From: Xenorhabdus vietnamensis
GTDB lineage: Bacteria > Pseudomonadota > Gammaproteobacteria > Enterobacterales > Enterobacteriaceae
Reading direction: 5' to 3'
Assembly (NCBI RefSeq): GCF_002127535.1
Contig: NZ_MUBJ01000012.1
Coordinates: forward strand, 1 to 64,000
DNA length: 64,000 nucleotides
Shown: one piece after another, positions 38,770 through 51,133 of the stretch
How positions within the stretch are numbered: the stretch's first letter is position 1
Layout of the letters: every line of letters begins with the position of its first letter
Notes under the pieces: model-generated
What the model saw: only the letters and a program-made list of their open reading frames with translations
Told to the model about the DNA's origin: nothing
Databases searched by the model: none
Program-made: the position numbers and the translations under genes

Positions 38770-39309
38770 ATTAAAGGCGGAAAAAGAATTCAACCGGCGC
38801 GCCCAAATCGCATTAATGAAGAGATTCGCGCCTCTGAAGTTCGTTTAAATGGATTAGATGGCGAACAGATTGGTATTGTCAGTCTGAGAGAAGCTCTTGA
38901 GAAAGCTGAGGAAGCTGGTGTTGATTTAGTTGAAATCAGCCCAAATGCCGAACCGCCGGTTTGTCGTATTATGGATTACGGCAAGTTCCTCTATGAGAAG
39001 AGTAAGTCAGTCAAAGAACAGAAAAAGAAACAAAAGGTTATTCAGGTTAAGGAAATTAAATTCCGTCCTGGTACAGATGAAGGCGACTATCAGGTCAAAC
39101 TACGCAACCTGATTCGCTTTCTAGAAGATGGCGATAAAGCCAAAATCACCCTGCGTTTCCGTGGGCGTGAAATGGTGCACCAACAGATTGGTATCGAGAT
39201 GCTTAACCGTATCCGTGAAGATTTGATTGAACTGGCTGTAGTCGAATCCTTCCCAACGAAGATTGAAGGCCGCCAGATGATCATGGTGCTCGCTCCTAAG
39301 AAGAAATAG
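38770..39309 (+). CDS. infC: Translation initiation factor IF-3 (AUU start)
   Basis: IF-3 of 179 aa, which binds the 30S subunit and discriminates against non-canonical start codons. The frame begins with ATT at 38770, preceded by GGAGG at 38757-38761, and reads (M)[19 protein letters not shown]. This is the rare AUU start known from E. coli infC, which lets IF-3 repress its own translation. An ATG-only search finds just the C-terminal 112 residues from 38971. The N-domain ends near [20 protein letters not shown], and the C-domain carries [20 protein letters not shown] and ends [10 protein letters not shown]. It lies between thrS and rpmI. Confidence 0.96.
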   Translation: MKGGKRIQPARPNRINEEIRASEVRLNGLDGEQIGIVSLREALEKAEEAGVDLVEISPNAEPPVCRIMDYGKFLYEKSKSVKEQKKKQKVIQVKEIKFRPGTDEGDYQVKLRNLIRFLEDGDKAKITLRFRGREMVHQQIGIEMLNRIREDLIELAVVESFPTKIEGRQMIMVLAPKKK

Positions 39310-39339
39310 TCAGGCAGACAAGTAATGGGCTCCAGCTAG

Positions 39340-39600
<261 letters not shown>

Positions 39601-39633
39601 GCAATTTTTTAGATTAGAACTCAGAGACGATAG

Positions 39634-39999
<366 letters not shown>

Positions 40000-40007
40000 G
40001 TCAGGTT

Positions 40008-40044
40008 AGAAGAGGGAGCTTTTGCTCCCTCTTCTGCTTTTTTT
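40008..40044 (+). terminator. Terminator of rplT
   Basis: AGAAGAGGGAGC and GCTCCCTCTTCT form a perfect 12-bp stem with a four-T loop and a downstream T-run, just after rplT. In E. coli part of the transcription reads through into pheM-pheST. Confidence 0.9.
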
Positions 40045-40131
40045 CAAAATGTGGCTTACTATTGATCACAGATGGTATTGTGATTAGATTATGATTAGTG
40101 AGTGTGAAAAAGATACAGGAGAAAGAACAAA

Positions 40132-40179
40132 ATGATGAAGTTCGCCTTTTTTCGTTTCTTTTTTTACTTTAGCACCTGA
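40132..40179 (+). CDS. pheM: pheST leader peptide PheM
   Basis: Leader peptide [15 protein letters not shown] (15 codons, or 14 from the second ATG at 40135), containing seven Phe residues and ending RFFFYFST exactly as E. coli PheM does. AGGAG lies upstream. Ribosome stalling on the Phe codons when charged tRNA-Phe is scarce should prevent the downstream attenuator hairpin and raise pheST expression. The codon run pairs with GTAAGAAAAGAAACGAAAA at 40198-40216, giving the alternative hairpin. Confidence 0.93.
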   Translation: [15 protein letters not shown]

Positions 40180-40226
40180 AATAAGGGGGCTTTGCGCGTA
40201 AGAAAAGAAACGAAAAATAGCGCTTG

Positions 40227-40250
40227 AGCCTCCAGTGTGGAGGCTTTTTT
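40227..40250 (+). promoter_or_regulatory. pheST transcription attenuator
   Basis: AGCCTCCA and TGGAGGCT form an 8-bp stem with a 3-base loop followed by TTTTTT, 47 bp after the pheM stop codon. This is the attenuator terminator controlled by pheM translation. Confidence 0.88.
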
Positions 40251-40281
40251 ATTTTTATGACCTCATTAATCGATAATATGA

Positions 40282-41316
<1,035 letters not shown>

Positions 41317-41330
41317 GGCGGGTGTATCTC

Positions 41331-43718
41331 ATGAAATTCAGTGAACTCTGGTTACGCGAGTGGGCAGACCCAGCCATTAATAGTGAAGCATTGTCCGAAC
41401 AAATCACCATGGCTGGTTTGGAAGTTGATGGTGTTGAAAAAGTGGCTGATCAATTTCACGGTGTATTTGTTGGTGAAGTTGTTGAGTGTGGACAACATCC
41501 AAACGCAGATAAGTTGCGTGTTACAAAAGTTAATGTTGGTGGCGAACGCCTGCTGGATATCGTTTGTGGTGCACCAAATTGCCGTCAGGGACTTCGCGTT
41601 GCTGTCGCTACAGTCGGAGCTGTGTTACCGGGCGATTTCAAAATCAAACCAGCTAAATTACGTGGAGAGCCGTCAGAAGGGATGCTGTGCTCATTTTCAG
41701 AATTAGGCATTGCTTGTGATCAGGATGGTATCATTGAACTACCAGTAGATGCTCCGATTGGCACTGATCTGCGTGATTACATGAAATTGGATGATAATGC
41801 GATTGAAATCAGCATTACACCAAACCGTGCTGATTGCCTGAGTATTATGGGTGTTGCCCGTGATGTTGCGGTTATCAATAAATTGTCCATGGTAGAGCCG
41901 AAAATCACAGCCGTTAAACCAACTACAGATGCGACATTTCCTATTCGCGTTGATGCTCCTGAAGCCTGCCCTCGTTATTTAGGGCGTGTGATTAAGAACG
42001 TGAACATCAAGGCAACAACTCCATTATGGATGCGTGAAAAATTGCGCCGTGGTGGTATTCGTTCCATTGATCCAGTTGTTGATATCACCAACTATATTTT
42101 ACTCGAGTTAGGTCAACCATTACATGCGTTCGATTTGGAGCGTTTGAATGGTTCAATTATTGTTCGCTTGGCTAAGCAAGGTGAAAAACTCACTCTACTC
42201 GATGGTAGTGAAGTCGAACTTTCTGCTGAAACACTAGTTATTTCTGATGAAAAGCAATCACTTGCTATGGCAGGGATTTTTGGGGGCGAATATTCCGGTG
42301 TTAATGTGAAAACTCAGCATATTATGCTGGAGTGCGCATTTTTTGCACCTTTGGCAATTGCTGGTCGTGCCCGTCGTTATGGTTTGCATACCGATGCTTC
42401 CCATCGTTTTGAACGTGGTGTTGATCCACAGCTTCAGCATAAAGCGATGGAATATGCGACTCAGTTGTTGGTCGACATTTGTGGTGGAGAAGCTGGGGAA
42501 ATAGTTGATATCACTAATGAATCTCATTTACCAAAACCAGCAACGATTACTCTTAATCGCAATAAATTGGATCGCTTGATTGGTCATCATATCGCTGATG
42601 AACAAGTAACAGATATCCTGACGCGTTTGGGCTGTCAAATAACTGTTCAGAATGATAGTTGGCAAGCGGTTGCACCTAGCTGGCGTTTTGATATGCGGAT
42701 CGAAGAAGATCTGGTTGAAGAAGTTGCCCGTATTTACGGTTATAACAACATCCCTGATGTACCAGTGCGTGCAGATCTGATTATGACTTCACATCGTGAA
42801 GCTGATTTGCCTTTGCAGCGGGTTAAAACAATGTTGGTGGACAGAGGCTATCAAGAAGCGATTACTTATAGTTTCGTTGATCCTAAGGTTCAGCAGTATC
42901 TTCATCCACGGGAAGAAGCGCTAATTTTGCCTAATCCGATTTCGGCGGATATGTCTGCAATGCGCTTGTCTCTACTGACAGGGTTGTTGACCACTGTAGC
43001 TTATAACCAAAACCGCCAGCAAAATCGTGTCCGCTTATTTGAAACAGGATTGCGTTTTGTGCCAGATGAAAAGGCGGAGCATGGAATTCGTCAGGAATTG
43101 ATGCTTGGCGGTGTTATCGCGGGCAGCCGTTTCGAAGAGCACTGGTTGATTGAAAAACAATCAATTGATTTCTTTGATTTGAAGGGTGATTTAGAATCTG
43201 TTTTAGAAATGACTGGTAAACTGTCTGAGATATCCTTTAAAGCGGAAGAACATCCTGCTTTGCATCCTGGACAAAGTGCTGGAATTTATCTGGAAAATAG
43301 TTACATTGGTTACATTGGCGTTGTTCATCCAGAATTGGAACGTAAACTTGATTTGAATGGTTGTACCGTAATATTCGAGTTGCTATGGACCAGTCTGGCA
43401 GAACGCATGATTCCTGATATGAAGGAAGTTTCTCGCTTCCCATCTAACCGTCGTGATATCGCCATAGTTGTGCCTGAAAATGTAGCCGCAGAAGATATTT
43501 TGGCTGAATGTAAGAAAGTTGGCATAAATCATATGGTTGGAATAAACTTATTTGATGTATATTGTGGTGAAGCGGTTGCAAAAGGCTACAAGAGCCTTGC
43601 AATTAGCTTAATCTTGCAGGATACAACACGTACACTGGAAGAAGAAGAGATTGCTGTGACCGTGAATAAATGCGTAACTGCATTAGAACAGCGATTCCAA
43701 GCATCCTTGAGGAACTGA
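41331..43718 (+). CDS. pheT: Phenylalanyl-tRNA synthetase beta subunit
   Basis: Beta subunit (795 aa, same as E. coli) with a tRNA-binding OB domain near the N-terminus ([19 protein letters not shown]), a B3/B4 editing domain, a B5 domain, a pseudo-catalytic domain ([16 protein letters not shown]) and a C-terminal ferredoxin-fold anticodon-binding domain ([18 protein letters not shown]). The start is the ATG at 41331 ([11 protein letters not shown]); an in-frame GTG lies three codons upstream. ihfA begins 3 bp after the stop codon. Confidence 0.96.
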   Translation: MKFSELWLREWADPAINSEALSEQITMAGLEVDGVEKVADQFHGVFVGEVVECGQHPNADKLRVTKVNVGGERLLDIVCGAPNCRQGLRVAVATVGAVLPGDFKIKPAKLRGEPSEGMLCSFSELGIACDQDGIIELPVDAPIGTDLRDYMKLDDNAIEISITPNRADCLSIMGVARDVAVINKLSMVEPKITAVKPTTDATFPIRVDAPEACPRYLGRVIKNVNIKATTPLWMREKLRRGGIRSIDPVVDITNYILLELGQPLHAFDLERLNGSIIVRLAKQGEKLTLLDGSEVELSAETLVISDEKQSLAMAGIFGGEYSGVNVKTQHIMLECAFFAPLAIAGRARRYGLHTDASHRFERGVDPQLQHKAMEYATQLLVDICGGEAGEIVDITNESHLPKPATITLNRNKLDRLIGHHIADEQVTDILTRLGCQITVQNDSWQAVAPSWRFDMRIEEDLVEEVARIYGYNNIPDVPVRADLIMTSHREADLPLQRVKTMLVDRGYQEAITYSFVDPKVQQYLHPREEALILPNPISADMSAMRLSLLTGLLTTVAYNQNRQQNRVRLFETGLRFVPDEKAEHGIRQELMLGGVIAGSRFEEHWLIEKQSIDFFDLKGDLESVLEMTGKLSEISFKAEEHPALHPGQSAGIYLENSYIGYIGVVHPELERKLDLNGCTVIFELLWTSLAERMIPDMKEVSRFPSNRRDIAIVVPENVAAEDILAECKKVGINHMVGINLFDVYCGEAVAKGYKSLAISLILQDTTRTLEEEEIAVTVNKCVTALEQRFQASLRN

Positions 43719-43721
43719 ACT

Positions 43722-44018
43722 ATGGCGCTGACGAAAGCTGAACTGTCTGAAAATTTGTTTGAAAAATTGGGTATTAGCAAACGTGACGCTAAAGATCTAG
43801 TAGAAATGTTCTTTGAAGAAGTACGCCGTTCTTTGGAGAATGGGGAGCAAGTAAAATTATCTGGATTTGGCAACTTTGATTTGCGAGACAAAAATCAACG
43901 TCCGGGTCGTAATCCAAAAACAGGCGAAGATATTCCGATTACGGCTCGCCGTGTTGTCACTTTTCGTCCTGGTCAAAAATTGAAAAACCGGGTAGAAAAA
44001 GCGTCACCCAAAGAATAA
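43722..44018 (+). CDS. ihfA: Integration host factor alpha subunit
   Basis: DNA-bending protein subunit of 98 aa that pairs with Ihf[41 protein letters not shown] and [15 protein letters not shown] are conserved, and the Pro in the [14 protein letters not shown] arm intercalates into DNA. It follows pheT by three bases in the same operon, as in E. coli, and is followed by a terminator. Confidence 0.97.
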   Translation: MALTKAELSENLFEKLGISKRDAKDLVEMFFEEVRRSLENGEQVKLSGFGNFDLRDKNQRPGRNPKTGEDIPITARRVVTFRPGQKLKNRVEKASPKE

Positions 44019-44025
44019 ACACATA

Positions 44026-44053
44026 AAAAGGCCGCATTCGCGGCCTTTTTTTT
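44026..44053 (+). terminator. Terminator of pheST-ihfA
   Basis: AAAAGGCCGC and GCGGCCTTTT pair around the loop ATTC and run into eight or more Ts, just after ihfA. Confidence 0.92.
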
Positions 44054-44101
44054 ATCTTTTATATCTCATCGTGCTCAATGGGAAGAACGTATACTTTCTA
44101 A

Positions 44102-45112
44102 ATGGCCTCACACTACATGCATTCAGTTTATGAGTTGATCACTTATCAGAGAAAACGCAACCATCGGGTGATGGCTGTTTTATCTGTTCTATTCGTTACT
44201 TTATTTATTTTGTCATTATGTGCCGGTGAAATCTGGTTTTGGCCTGATCAATGGTTATCGGAACCTGCTCAATTGTTTATTTGGCAGTTGAGGCTACCTA
44301 GAGCAATTGCAGTGATGGTGGTTGGGGCGAGTTTGGCCTTGTCAGGGGCAATTATGCAGGCTTTGTTTGAAAATCCGTTGGCGGAGCCGGGGTTGCTCGG
44401 GATCAGTAATGGCGCTGGTGTTGTAGTGGTATGTTTAATACTTATCTTTCATGGTGTTGCTCCATTGTGGTTATTAAGTGTTGGAGCGGTATTTGGGGCG
44501 CTTTTTATAACTGCTATTTTGCTGGGATTTTCCAGAAAACATCAAGTGACCAATACCCGTTTGTTATTGATTGGTGTTGCTTTTGGAGTGATCTTTGGTG
44601 CTTTGATGACGTGGATGGTCTATTTCAGTTCAAGTTTGGATTTACGGCAATTGATGTATTGGATGATGGGAAGTTTCAGTGGTATTGATTGGCGCCAGAA
44701 ATGGTTGGTTATTGCATTACTTCCTGCCATTTTATGGCTAAGCAGCAAAGGCAATATTTTGAACTATCTCTCTCTTGGTGAATTACAGGCCCGGCAATTG
44801 GGGATATCTCACCATAAATGGCGTAATTTATTTGTATCGGTGATTGGATTATTAGTTGGTTTGAGCGTTGCTCTTGCGGGAGCAATCAGTTTTATCGGTT
44901 TGGTTATTCCTCATATCTTAAGGCTGATTGGCTTGACTGATCATAAAGCATTACTTCCGGCCAGCGCATTGGCTGGAGGCAGTGGATTATTGTTGGCAGA
45001 TTTAGTTTCCCGTTTATCATTATCTCACGCAGAGGTACCTATTGGAGTTGTCACAGTAACCTTAGGCTCACCCATTTTTATATGGCTTTTACTAAGAACA
45101 CGCCATTATTAA
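44102..45112 (+). CDS. btuC: Vitamin B12 ABC transporter permease BtuC
   Basis: Permease of the cobalamin importer (336 aa) with about ten membrane helices. Family motifs are [59 protein letters not shown] and [20 protein letters not shown]. It works with BtuD and the separate binding protein BtuF. The ATG at 44102 lacks a clear ribosome binding site; ATG at 44117 is an alternative. The strong match to BtuC and the position after ihfA separate it from the HmuU permease at 57280. Confidence 0.92.
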   Translation: MASHYMHSVYELITYQRKRNHRVMAVLSVLFVTLFILSLCAGEIWFWPDQWLSEPAQLFIWQLRLPRAIAVMVVGASLALSGAIMQALFENPLAEPGLLGISNGAGVVVVCLILIFHGVAPLWLLSVGAVFGALFITAILLGFSRKHQVTNTRLLLIGVAFGVIFGALMTWMVYFSSSLDLRQLMYWMMGSFSGIDWRQKWLVIALLPAILWLSSKGNILNYLSLGELQARQLGISHHKWRNLFVSVIGLLVGLSVALAGAISFIGLVIPHILRLIGLTDHKALLPASALAGGSGLLLADLVSRLSLSHAEVPIGVVTVTLGSPIFIWLLLRTRHY

Positions 45113-45162
45113 GAGATACCATTCTTGCTAGTTAATGCGGAGGAGGAAATGAGGATAATAAC

Positions 45163-45930
45163 ATGATCGGTCAGCCAATTTTGGAACTGGATAATATTAC
45201 TGTCAGCAACAGATTGAGTTCATTATCTAAGTCTGTTACGGGAGGAAAACAAATTCATTTGGTTGGGTTAAATGGTTCGGGGAAGAGTACACTGCTTTCA
45301 GCGATTGCGGGAGTTTTATCTTATAGTGGCAATATTTGGTTGAATGGTCGGAACTTGCAGGATTACCGCCAGCATGATCTGGCAAAGTGTCGGGCGTGGT
45401 TTTCTCAATCTGCTTCTGTTCCTATTATGCCGACTTTTCAGTATTTAGACATGTTCCGACCTAGAGACGCTCCATTGGCGCAAAGTGAAAATGTGTTACA
45501 TGAACTTTGTCAGCAAATGAAACTACTTCCATTACTTTCTTCGTCAATTGGTCAACTCTCTGGTGGGGAGTGGCAACGTGTCAGATTAGCAGGCACTTTT
45601 TTTCAAATATGGCCGAATCTGAATCCTGAGGGTAGCTTACTTCTACTTGATGAACCAACCAATAACCTTGATATCACCCAGAAAGCGATTTTAGATAAGC
45701 TCATTAAAAGGTTTTGTGTATTGGGGGGAACGGCATTATTAAGTAGCCATGATCTTGACCACACGTACGAGCAGGCCACAGAAGTATGGCTGCTTTCGCA
45801 TGGAAAATTATTAGCATCAGGTATACCACAGAATGTAATGACAGAACGAAATTTATCAGAAGTTTTTGAAGCAAATATTGGACATATCAGAAATGCCAGC
45901 TATAAATTATGGAGGGTCAATCACGTATAA
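45163..45930 (+). CDS. btuD: Vitamin B12 ABC transporter ATPase BtuD
   Basis: ATPase subunit of the cobalamin importer, 255 aa. Walker A is GLNGSGKST, the signature LSGGEWQRVRLAG, Walker B LLLLDEPTNNLD and the switch His is in LSSHDLDHT. It lies 50 bp after btuC. In E. coli btuE (a glutathione peroxidase) separates them; here nothing does. nlpC, the next gene in E. coli, is displaced by the arn operon. Confidence 0.92.
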   Translation: MIGQPILELDNITVSNRLSSLSKSVTGGKQIHLVGLNGSGKSTLLSAIAGVLSYSGNIWLNGRNLQDYRQHDLAKCRAWFSQSASVPIMPTFQYLDMFRPRDAPLAQSENVLHELCQQMKLLPLLSSSIGQLSGGEWQRVRLAGTFFQIWPNLNPEGSLLLLDEPTNNLDITQKAILDKLIKRFCVLGGTALLSSHDLDHTYEQATEVWLLSHGKLLASGIPQNVMTERNLSEVFEANIGHIRNASYKLWRVNHV

Positions 45931-46085
45931 CTTCTACAAGTGAAATTCACCATAATCATTGTCCGCTATTTGCTTTTGGTGTCTTTTTGGCCCAAAGTTG
46001 TTTTTGTTGATGTTTAATTAAAAAATAATCAGTTAGAATCGACTAATTAAAATACAAATTGGGATATATAAGGCATAAGGCGGTT

Positions 46086-47231
46086 ATGGATAGTTTTTTG
46101 CCATTTTCTCGTCCTGCGATTGGCAGTGAAGAGATAAAAGCGATAGAAAAAGTTTTACACTCAGGTTGGATTACTACAGGTCCACAAAACCATCAGTTAG
46201 AGCAAGATTTTTCTCTTATGTTTGGCTGTAAACATGCTATTGCTCTATGTTCCGCTACCGCGGGAATGCACTTGGCTTTGTTGGCGCTAGGCATAGGCCC
46301 AGGTGATGAAGTCATTACGCCTTCCCAAACCTGGGTTTCCACTATCAATATGATTTGCTTGTTGGGTGCTGAACCTGTCATGGTTGATGTTGACCGTGAT
46401 ACATTGATGATCAGTGCTGAAACAATCAAAAATGTGATCACACCAAAAACCAAAGCTATTATTCCCGTTCATTATGCTGGAGCACCTTGTGACCTTGATG
46501 CTATTCGGGTTGTTGCTCAAGAAACCAATATTCCCCTTATTGAAGATGCAGCCCATGCTGTCGGCACCCGCTATAAACATGAATGGATCGGAGAGCGGGG
46601 GACTGCAATTTTTTCTTTCCATGCGATTAAAAACATGACCTGTGCGGAAGGTGGCATGTTTGTTACTGATGATGATGAACTTGCCCAAAGGATCCGTTGT
46701 TTAAAATTTCATGGATTAGCTGTTGACGCGTTTGATAGACAAATTCAGGGTAGAAAACCCCAGACAGAAGTTATTGAACCGGGTTTTAAATATAATCTAT
46801 CAGATATTCATGCGGCGATGGCGGTTGTGCAATTAGGAAAACTGGCATCAATGAATGAACGTCGTCGGGAGTTGGTCGCTCGGTATTCTGCTGCCCTTAT
46901 TGGTTCACCTTTGCAAATGCTGAAAGTTCCCGAATATCAGCATTTGCATTCCCATCATCTTTTTATGGTACGTGTTGACAAAAATATTTGTGGCATTGAC
47001 CGCGATACTTTCATGGCACGTCTAAAAGACAGAAATATTGGTACAGGGTTGCATTTTAGAGCTGCACACACACAGAAATATTATCGTGAACGTTATCCAC
47101 AACTTTCTCTGCCAATGTCTGAGTGGAATTCGTCAACACTTTGTTCATTACCTCTTTTCCCAGATATGAACAATGACGATGTAGATTGTGTCGTGAATGC
47201 GATGGCTAAAATTCTTTTGGAGCATAAATAA
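46086..47231 (+). CDS. arnB: UDP-Ara4O aminotransferase ArnB
   Basis: PLP-dependent enzyme (381 aa) that transfers an amino group from glutamate to UDP-4-keto-pentose, giving UDP-L-Ara4N. The N-terminal [20 protein letters not shown] is typical of the DegT/ArnB family, PLP-binding Lys is in [16 protein letters not shown], and [10 protein letters not shown] carries the PLP ring Asp. The ATG at 46086 is preceded by AAGGCGG. It is first of seven genes, arnBCADTEF (pbgP in Photorhabdus). PhoP or PmrA control is expected; the upstream region has TGTTTAATTA but no site I would call. Confidence 0.95.
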   Translation: MDSFLPFSRPAIGSEEIKAIEKVLHSGWITTGPQNHQLEQDFSLMFGCKHAIALCSATAGMHLALLALGIGPGDEVITPSQTWVSTINMICLLGAEPVMVDVDRDTLMISAETIKNVITPKTKAIIPVHYAGAPCDLDAIRVVAQETNIPLIEDAAHAVGTRYKHEWIGERGTAIFSFHAIKNMTCAEGGMFVTDDDELAQRIRCLKFHGLAVDAFDRQIQGRKPQTEVIEPGFKYNLSDIHAAMAVVQLGKLASMNERRRELVARYSAALIGSPLQMLKVPEYQHLHSHHLFMVRVDKNICGIDRDTFMARLKDRNIGTGLHFRAAHTQKYYRERYPQLSLPMSEWNSSTLCSLPLFPDMNNDDVDCVVNAMAKILLEHK

Positions 47232-48209
47232 GTGACATTTGAGAAGATCAAAAAAATTTCAGTCGTTATTCCTGTTTACAACGAAGAAGAAAGTTTGCCC
47301 CAGTTATTGAAACGAACTCTCGCAGCATGCCAAAAATTAGAACAGAAATACGAGTTAATCTTAGTCGATGATGGCAGTCGTGATAGCTCTGCTGAAATTT
47401 TAACCCAAGCGGCTGAATCTCCAGAAAATCACGTAATTGCGATCTTACTGAACCGTAATTATGGGCAACATTCAGCAATTATGGCGGGTTTCCATCAAGC
47501 TGATGGTGATCTGATTATTACGCTTGATGCTGACTTGCAAAATCCGCCAGAAGAAATTCCCCGTCTGGTTAAAACGGCAGAAGAGGGATATGACGTAGTA
47601 GGGACACGTCGGGCTAATCGTCAGGATTCTTGGTTCCGTAAAACCGCTTCTAAAATAATCAATGCGATGATAACTAAGGCGACGGGTCGTTCGATGGGAG
47701 ATTATGGTTGCATGTTGCGCGCTTATCGGCGTCACATCGTTCAGGCAATGCTTCAATGCCATGAGCGCAGCACATTTATCCCCATTCTTGCCAATACTTT
47801 TGCACGTAAAACGGTAGAAATTGAAGTAGCCCATGCAGAGCGTGAATTTGGGGATTCCAAGTATAGTTTTATGAACTTGATCAATCTGATGTATGACCTT
47901 CTGACATGCTTAACAACCGCACCATTGCGGTTATTGAGTGTAGTGGGGAGTATCATTGCCATAACAGGTTTTCTGTTGGCGGTGTTATTGATCGCTCTAC
48001 GTTTTATATTCGGCTCAATATGGGCTGCAGAAGGGGTGTTTACCCTGTTTGCTATTCTTTTCATGTTCATCGGGGCACAATTCGTCGCAATGGGATTATT
48101 GGGTGAATACATTGGTCGGATATATAACGATGTTCGTGCTCGCCCTCGTTATTTTATTCAAAAAGTGGTCGGAGTTAAAAAGACCAACGATAATCAGGAA
48201 GAAAGCTAA
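47232..48209 (+). CDS. arnC: Undecaprenyl-phosphate Ara4FN transferase ArnC
   Basis: Family 2 glycosyltransferase (325 aa) that moves 4-formamido-arabinose from UDP to undecaprenyl phosphate at the inner membrane. Motifs are [28 protein letters not shown], the nucleotide-metal [10 protein letters not shown] and two C-terminal membrane helices (near 235-260 and 270-290). The start is GTG at 47232, immediately after the arnB stop. Its stop codon overlaps the arnA ATG by one base. Confidence 0.95.
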   Translation: MTFEKIKKISVVIPVYNEEESLPQLLKRTLAACQKLEQKYELILVDDGSRDSSAEILTQAAESPENHVIAILLNRNYGQHSAIMAGFHQADGDLIITLDADLQNPPEEIPRLVKTAEEGYDVVGTRRANRQDSWFRKTASKIINAMITKATGRSMGDYGCMLRAYRRHIVQAMLQCHERSTFIPILANTFARKTVEIEVAHAEREFGDSKYSFMNLINLMYDLLTCLTTAPLRLLSVVGSIIAITGFLLAVLLIALRFIFGSIWAAEGVFTLFAILFMFIGAQFVAMGLLGEYIGRIYNDVRARPRYFIQKVVGVKKTNDNQEES

Positions 48210-50194
48210 TGAAAGCAGTTATTTTTGCCTATCACGATATTGGTTGTGTTGGAGTCGATGCATTAGTAAAAGCTGGTTTTGATATTCAGGCTGTATTTAC
48301 TCACACCAATGATCCGAATGAGAATCACTTTTTTTCTTCTGTTGCACGCGTCGGTGCTGATTTGAGCTTACCAGTATTTGCACCAGAAAATGTCAATCAT
48401 CCGCTTTGGGTTGAGCGCATTCGCGAGATGAAGCCGGATATAATTTTCTCTTTTTATTATCGCAACATGCTTGGCCAGGAAATTTTATCACTGGCTGAAA
48501 AAGGTGCATTCAATCTTCATGGTTCTTTGCTGCCGAAATATCGTGGTCGTGCTCCAGTTAACTGGGCAGTTCTCAATGGAGAGACCGAAACGGGTGTAAC
48601 ATTACATAAAATGCTGGAGAAGCCGGATGCGGGAGATATTATCGCGCAACAGGCTGTACAGATTGGTGAAAATGATACTTCTTTGGTCGTACATGGAAAA
48701 ATACGCGAAGCGGCAGCTGAATTATTGAATGATATATTGCCTCAAATAAAATCAGGTCATTATCTATCAATTCCACAGGACGAAAGCCAGGCAACTTATT
48801 TTGGTCGTCGCACCGCTGAAGATGGTGAAATAGTGTGGAATAAGTCCGCCAAAGAGATTAATAACTTGGTTAGGGCCGTGACAGAACCATATCCGGGTGC
48901 ATTTACTTTTCTGGGCGAACGTAAGATAACGATTTGGCGTTCACAGCCACTTAATCAGGTTCATGAAAAATGCCCCGGAACCGTAATTTCTACTGACCCA
49001 TTTGTTGTTGCCTGTGGTAATGGTGCGTTGAAAATCATTAGTGGGCAAGGTGAGTCAGGGCTTTATGTTCAAGGCAACCGATTAGCGCTTGAGATGGGCA
49101 TTGTAGCGGGAGGTTATGTCGGCCCGAAGGCAACAGCTCAAGCCAGTCGTCGCAAACGTGTACTCATTTTGGGAGTCAATGGATTTATCGGTAATCATCT
49201 GACTGAACGATTGTTGCGTGATGGCAATTATGACATTTACGGGATGGATATTGGCTCTTCCGCCATTGAACGATTCCTTGGTAATCCTCACTTTCACTTC
49301 ATTGAGGGGGATGTCAGCATCCATACTGAGTGGATTGAATACCACATCAAAAAATGTGATGTCATCCTTCCATTAGTGGCAATCGCGACTCCGATTGAAT
49401 ATACCCGTAATCCTTTGCGAGTCTTTGAGTTAGATTTTGAAGAAAACCTTAAAATTGTTCGTTATTGTGTTAAATACAATAAACGAATTATTTTCCCATC
49501 GACGTCTGAAGTTTACGGTATGTGTGATGACAGAGAATTTGATGAGGATACTTCGCGTCTGATTGTAGGGCCTATCAATAAACAGCGTTGGATTTATTCA
49601 GTCTCTAAACAATTACTTGATCGAGTCATTTGGGCATATGGTGCAAAAGAAGGTTTGAAATTTACTTTATTCCGTCCGTTTAATTGGATGGGGCCGAGAT
49701 TGGATAACTTGGATTCAGCGCGTATTGGTAGCTCAAGGGCCATTACCCAATTGATTTTGAACTTGGTGGAAGGTTCCCCGATTAAACTGGTCGATGGTGG
49801 TGAGCAAAAACGTTGTTTCACTGATATTCATGATGGCATTGAAGCACTGTTCAAAATCATCGAGAACCGGGATGGGTTGTGTGACAGTCAAATAATTAAT
49901 ATTGGTAACCCGACAAATGAGGCGAGCATTCGTCAGCTGGCTGAAATGCTGTTGGATAGCTTTGAGAAACACGAGCTGAGAGGGCAATTCCCTCCATTTG
50001 CTGGGTTCAAGAAGATCGAAAGCAGCAGCTATTATGGGCAAGGTTATCAAGATGTTGAGCACCGTAAACCCAGCATTAAAAACGCAGAACGTTTGATAGC
50101 TTGGAAACCCACTATTGATATGAAACAAACCATTGATGAAACACTGGACTTCTTTCTTCGTGGAGCAGTTGAAGAATCCAAAGGGAAAAACTAA
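48209..50194 (+). CDS. arnA: Bifunctional ArnA (formyltransferase/decarboxylase)
   Basis: Two-domain enzyme of 661 aa. Residues 1 to about 305 form the 10-formyl-THF-dependent transferase that formylates UDP-L-Ara4N, with the catalytic region [20 protein letters not shown]. Residues about 315-661 are the NAD-dependent UDP-glucuronic acid decarboxylase of the SDR fold, with [26 protein letters not shown] and the catalytic Tyr-Lys in [13 protein letters not shown]. It overlaps arnC by one base. The fusion is the normal enterobacterial form. Confidence 0.96.
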   Translation: MKAVIFAYHDIGCVGVDALVKAGFDIQAVFTHTNDPNENHFFSSVARVGADLSLPVFAPENVNHPLWVERIREMKPDIIFSFYYRNMLGQEILSLAEKGAFNLHGSLLPKYRGRAPVNWAVLNGETETGVTLHKMLEKPDAGDIIAQQAVQIGENDTSLVVHGKIREAAAELLNDILPQIKSGHYLSIPQDESQATYFGRRTAEDGEIVWNKSAKEINNLVRAVTEPYPGAFTFLGERKITIWRSQPLNQVHEKCPGTVISTDPFVVACGNGALKIISGQGESGLYVQGNRLALEMGIVAGGYVGPKATAQASRRKRVLILGVNGFIGNHLTERLLRDGNYDIYGMDIGSSAIERFLGNPHFHFIEGDVSIHTEWIEYHIKKCDVILPLVAIATPIEYTRNPLRVFELDFEENLKIVRYCVKYNKRIIFPSTSEVYGMCDDREFDEDTSRLIVGPINKQRWIYSVSKQLLDRVIWAYGAKEGLKFTLFRPFNWMGPRLDNLDSARIGSSRAITQLILNLVEGSPIKLVDGGEQKRCFTDIHDGIEALFKIIENRDGLCDSQIINIGNPTNEASIRQLAEMLLDSFEKHELRGQFPPFAGFKKIESSSYYGQGYQDVEHRKPSIKNAERLIAWKPTIDMKQTIDETLDFFLRGAVEESKGKN

Positions 50195-50232
50195 AAAGCA
50201 AGTGAGAATTTAGGAAGAAAGAGGGGAACTTC

Positions 50233-51126
50233 ATGAAGAAAGTTGGTTTAAGGATTGATGTGGATACTTATCGAGGCACTAAGGAAGGCGTACCGCGGTT
50301 GCTTGATATTTTGCAAAAGCACCATATTCAAGCCAGCTTTTTCTTTAGTGTTGGTCCAGACAACATGGGGCGCCATTTATGGCGCCTGTTGCGTCCTATG
50401 TTTCTCTGGAAAATGCTGAGATCAAATGCAGCATCTCTTTATGGTCTGGATATCTTGTTGGCTGGTACAGCTTGGCCGGGGAAAAAAATTGCACAAGATC
50501 TAGGGTATTTGATGAAGCAAACAATGGAAGCTGGTCATGAAATTGGCCTGCATGCATGGGATCATCAAGGCTGGCAGGCAAAAGTGGGGCGTTGGTCAGA
50601 GAACGAATTAGCAGAACAAGTGAGATTGGGAGTTAATGCATTAGAAAAGGCAATCGGAAGAACTGTTACATGCTCAGCTGTTGCGGGTTGGCGAGCAGAT
50701 GAACGAGTGCTGGCTGTTAAGCAACATTTTGGTTTCGATTATAACAGTGATTGTCGGGGTACATATCCATTCAGGCCACTCTTGCCCGATGGAAATGTGG
50801 GAACTGTACAAATCCCGGTCACATTACCTACCTATGATGAAGTTGTTGGAACATTAGTCAACGATGCAAATTTTAATCACTTTATCCTTGATGCCATTAA
50901 AAATGATCCTGGTGTTCCTGTTTATACGATTCATACTGAAGTCGAAGGCATGTCGAAATCTTTACAGTTTCAAACGTTGCTGAACATGCTTTACCAGCAA
51001 AATATTCAGTTCTGTAAATTGAGTCATTTATTACCAGCCAATAGAGATTCACTTCCTGTTGGGAGAATTGTTCGTTCGGATTTTCCCGGTCGTGAAGGCT
51101 GGTTAGGTTGCCAACAAGAGGTATAA
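50233..51126 (+). CDS. arnD: Deformylase ArnD
   Basis: Polysaccharide deacetylase-family enzyme (297 aa) that removes the formyl group from undecaprenyl phosphate-Ara4FN, making the step irreversible. The metal-binding residues are in [10 protein letters not shown] (Asp) and [13 protein letters not shown] (His). It is probably peripheral on the inner membrane, as no signal peptide is seen. It lies 38 bp after arnA and 7 bp before arnT. Confidence 0.94.
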   Translation: MKKVGLRIDVDTYRGTKEGVPRLLDILQKHHIQASFFFSVGPDNMGRHLWRLLRPMFLWKMLRSNAASLYGLDILLAGTAWPGKKIAQDLGYLMKQTMEAGHEIGLHAWDHQGWQAKVGRWSENELAEQVRLGVNALEKAIGRTVTCSAVAGWRADERVLAVKQHFGFDYNSDCRGTYPFRPLLPDGNVGTVQIPVTLPTYDEVVGTLVNDANFNHFILDAIKNDPGVPVYTIHTEVEGMSKSLQFQTLLNMLYQQNIQFCKLSHLLPANRDSLPVGRIVRSDFPGREGWLGCQQEV

Positions 51127-51133
51127 CACAAAT

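Noticed and set aside
45999-46016. PhoP-box-like sequence before arnB
   Set aside because: One half site (TGTTTA) is good but the partner half is poor at the required 11-bp spacing, so a site cannot be claimed.
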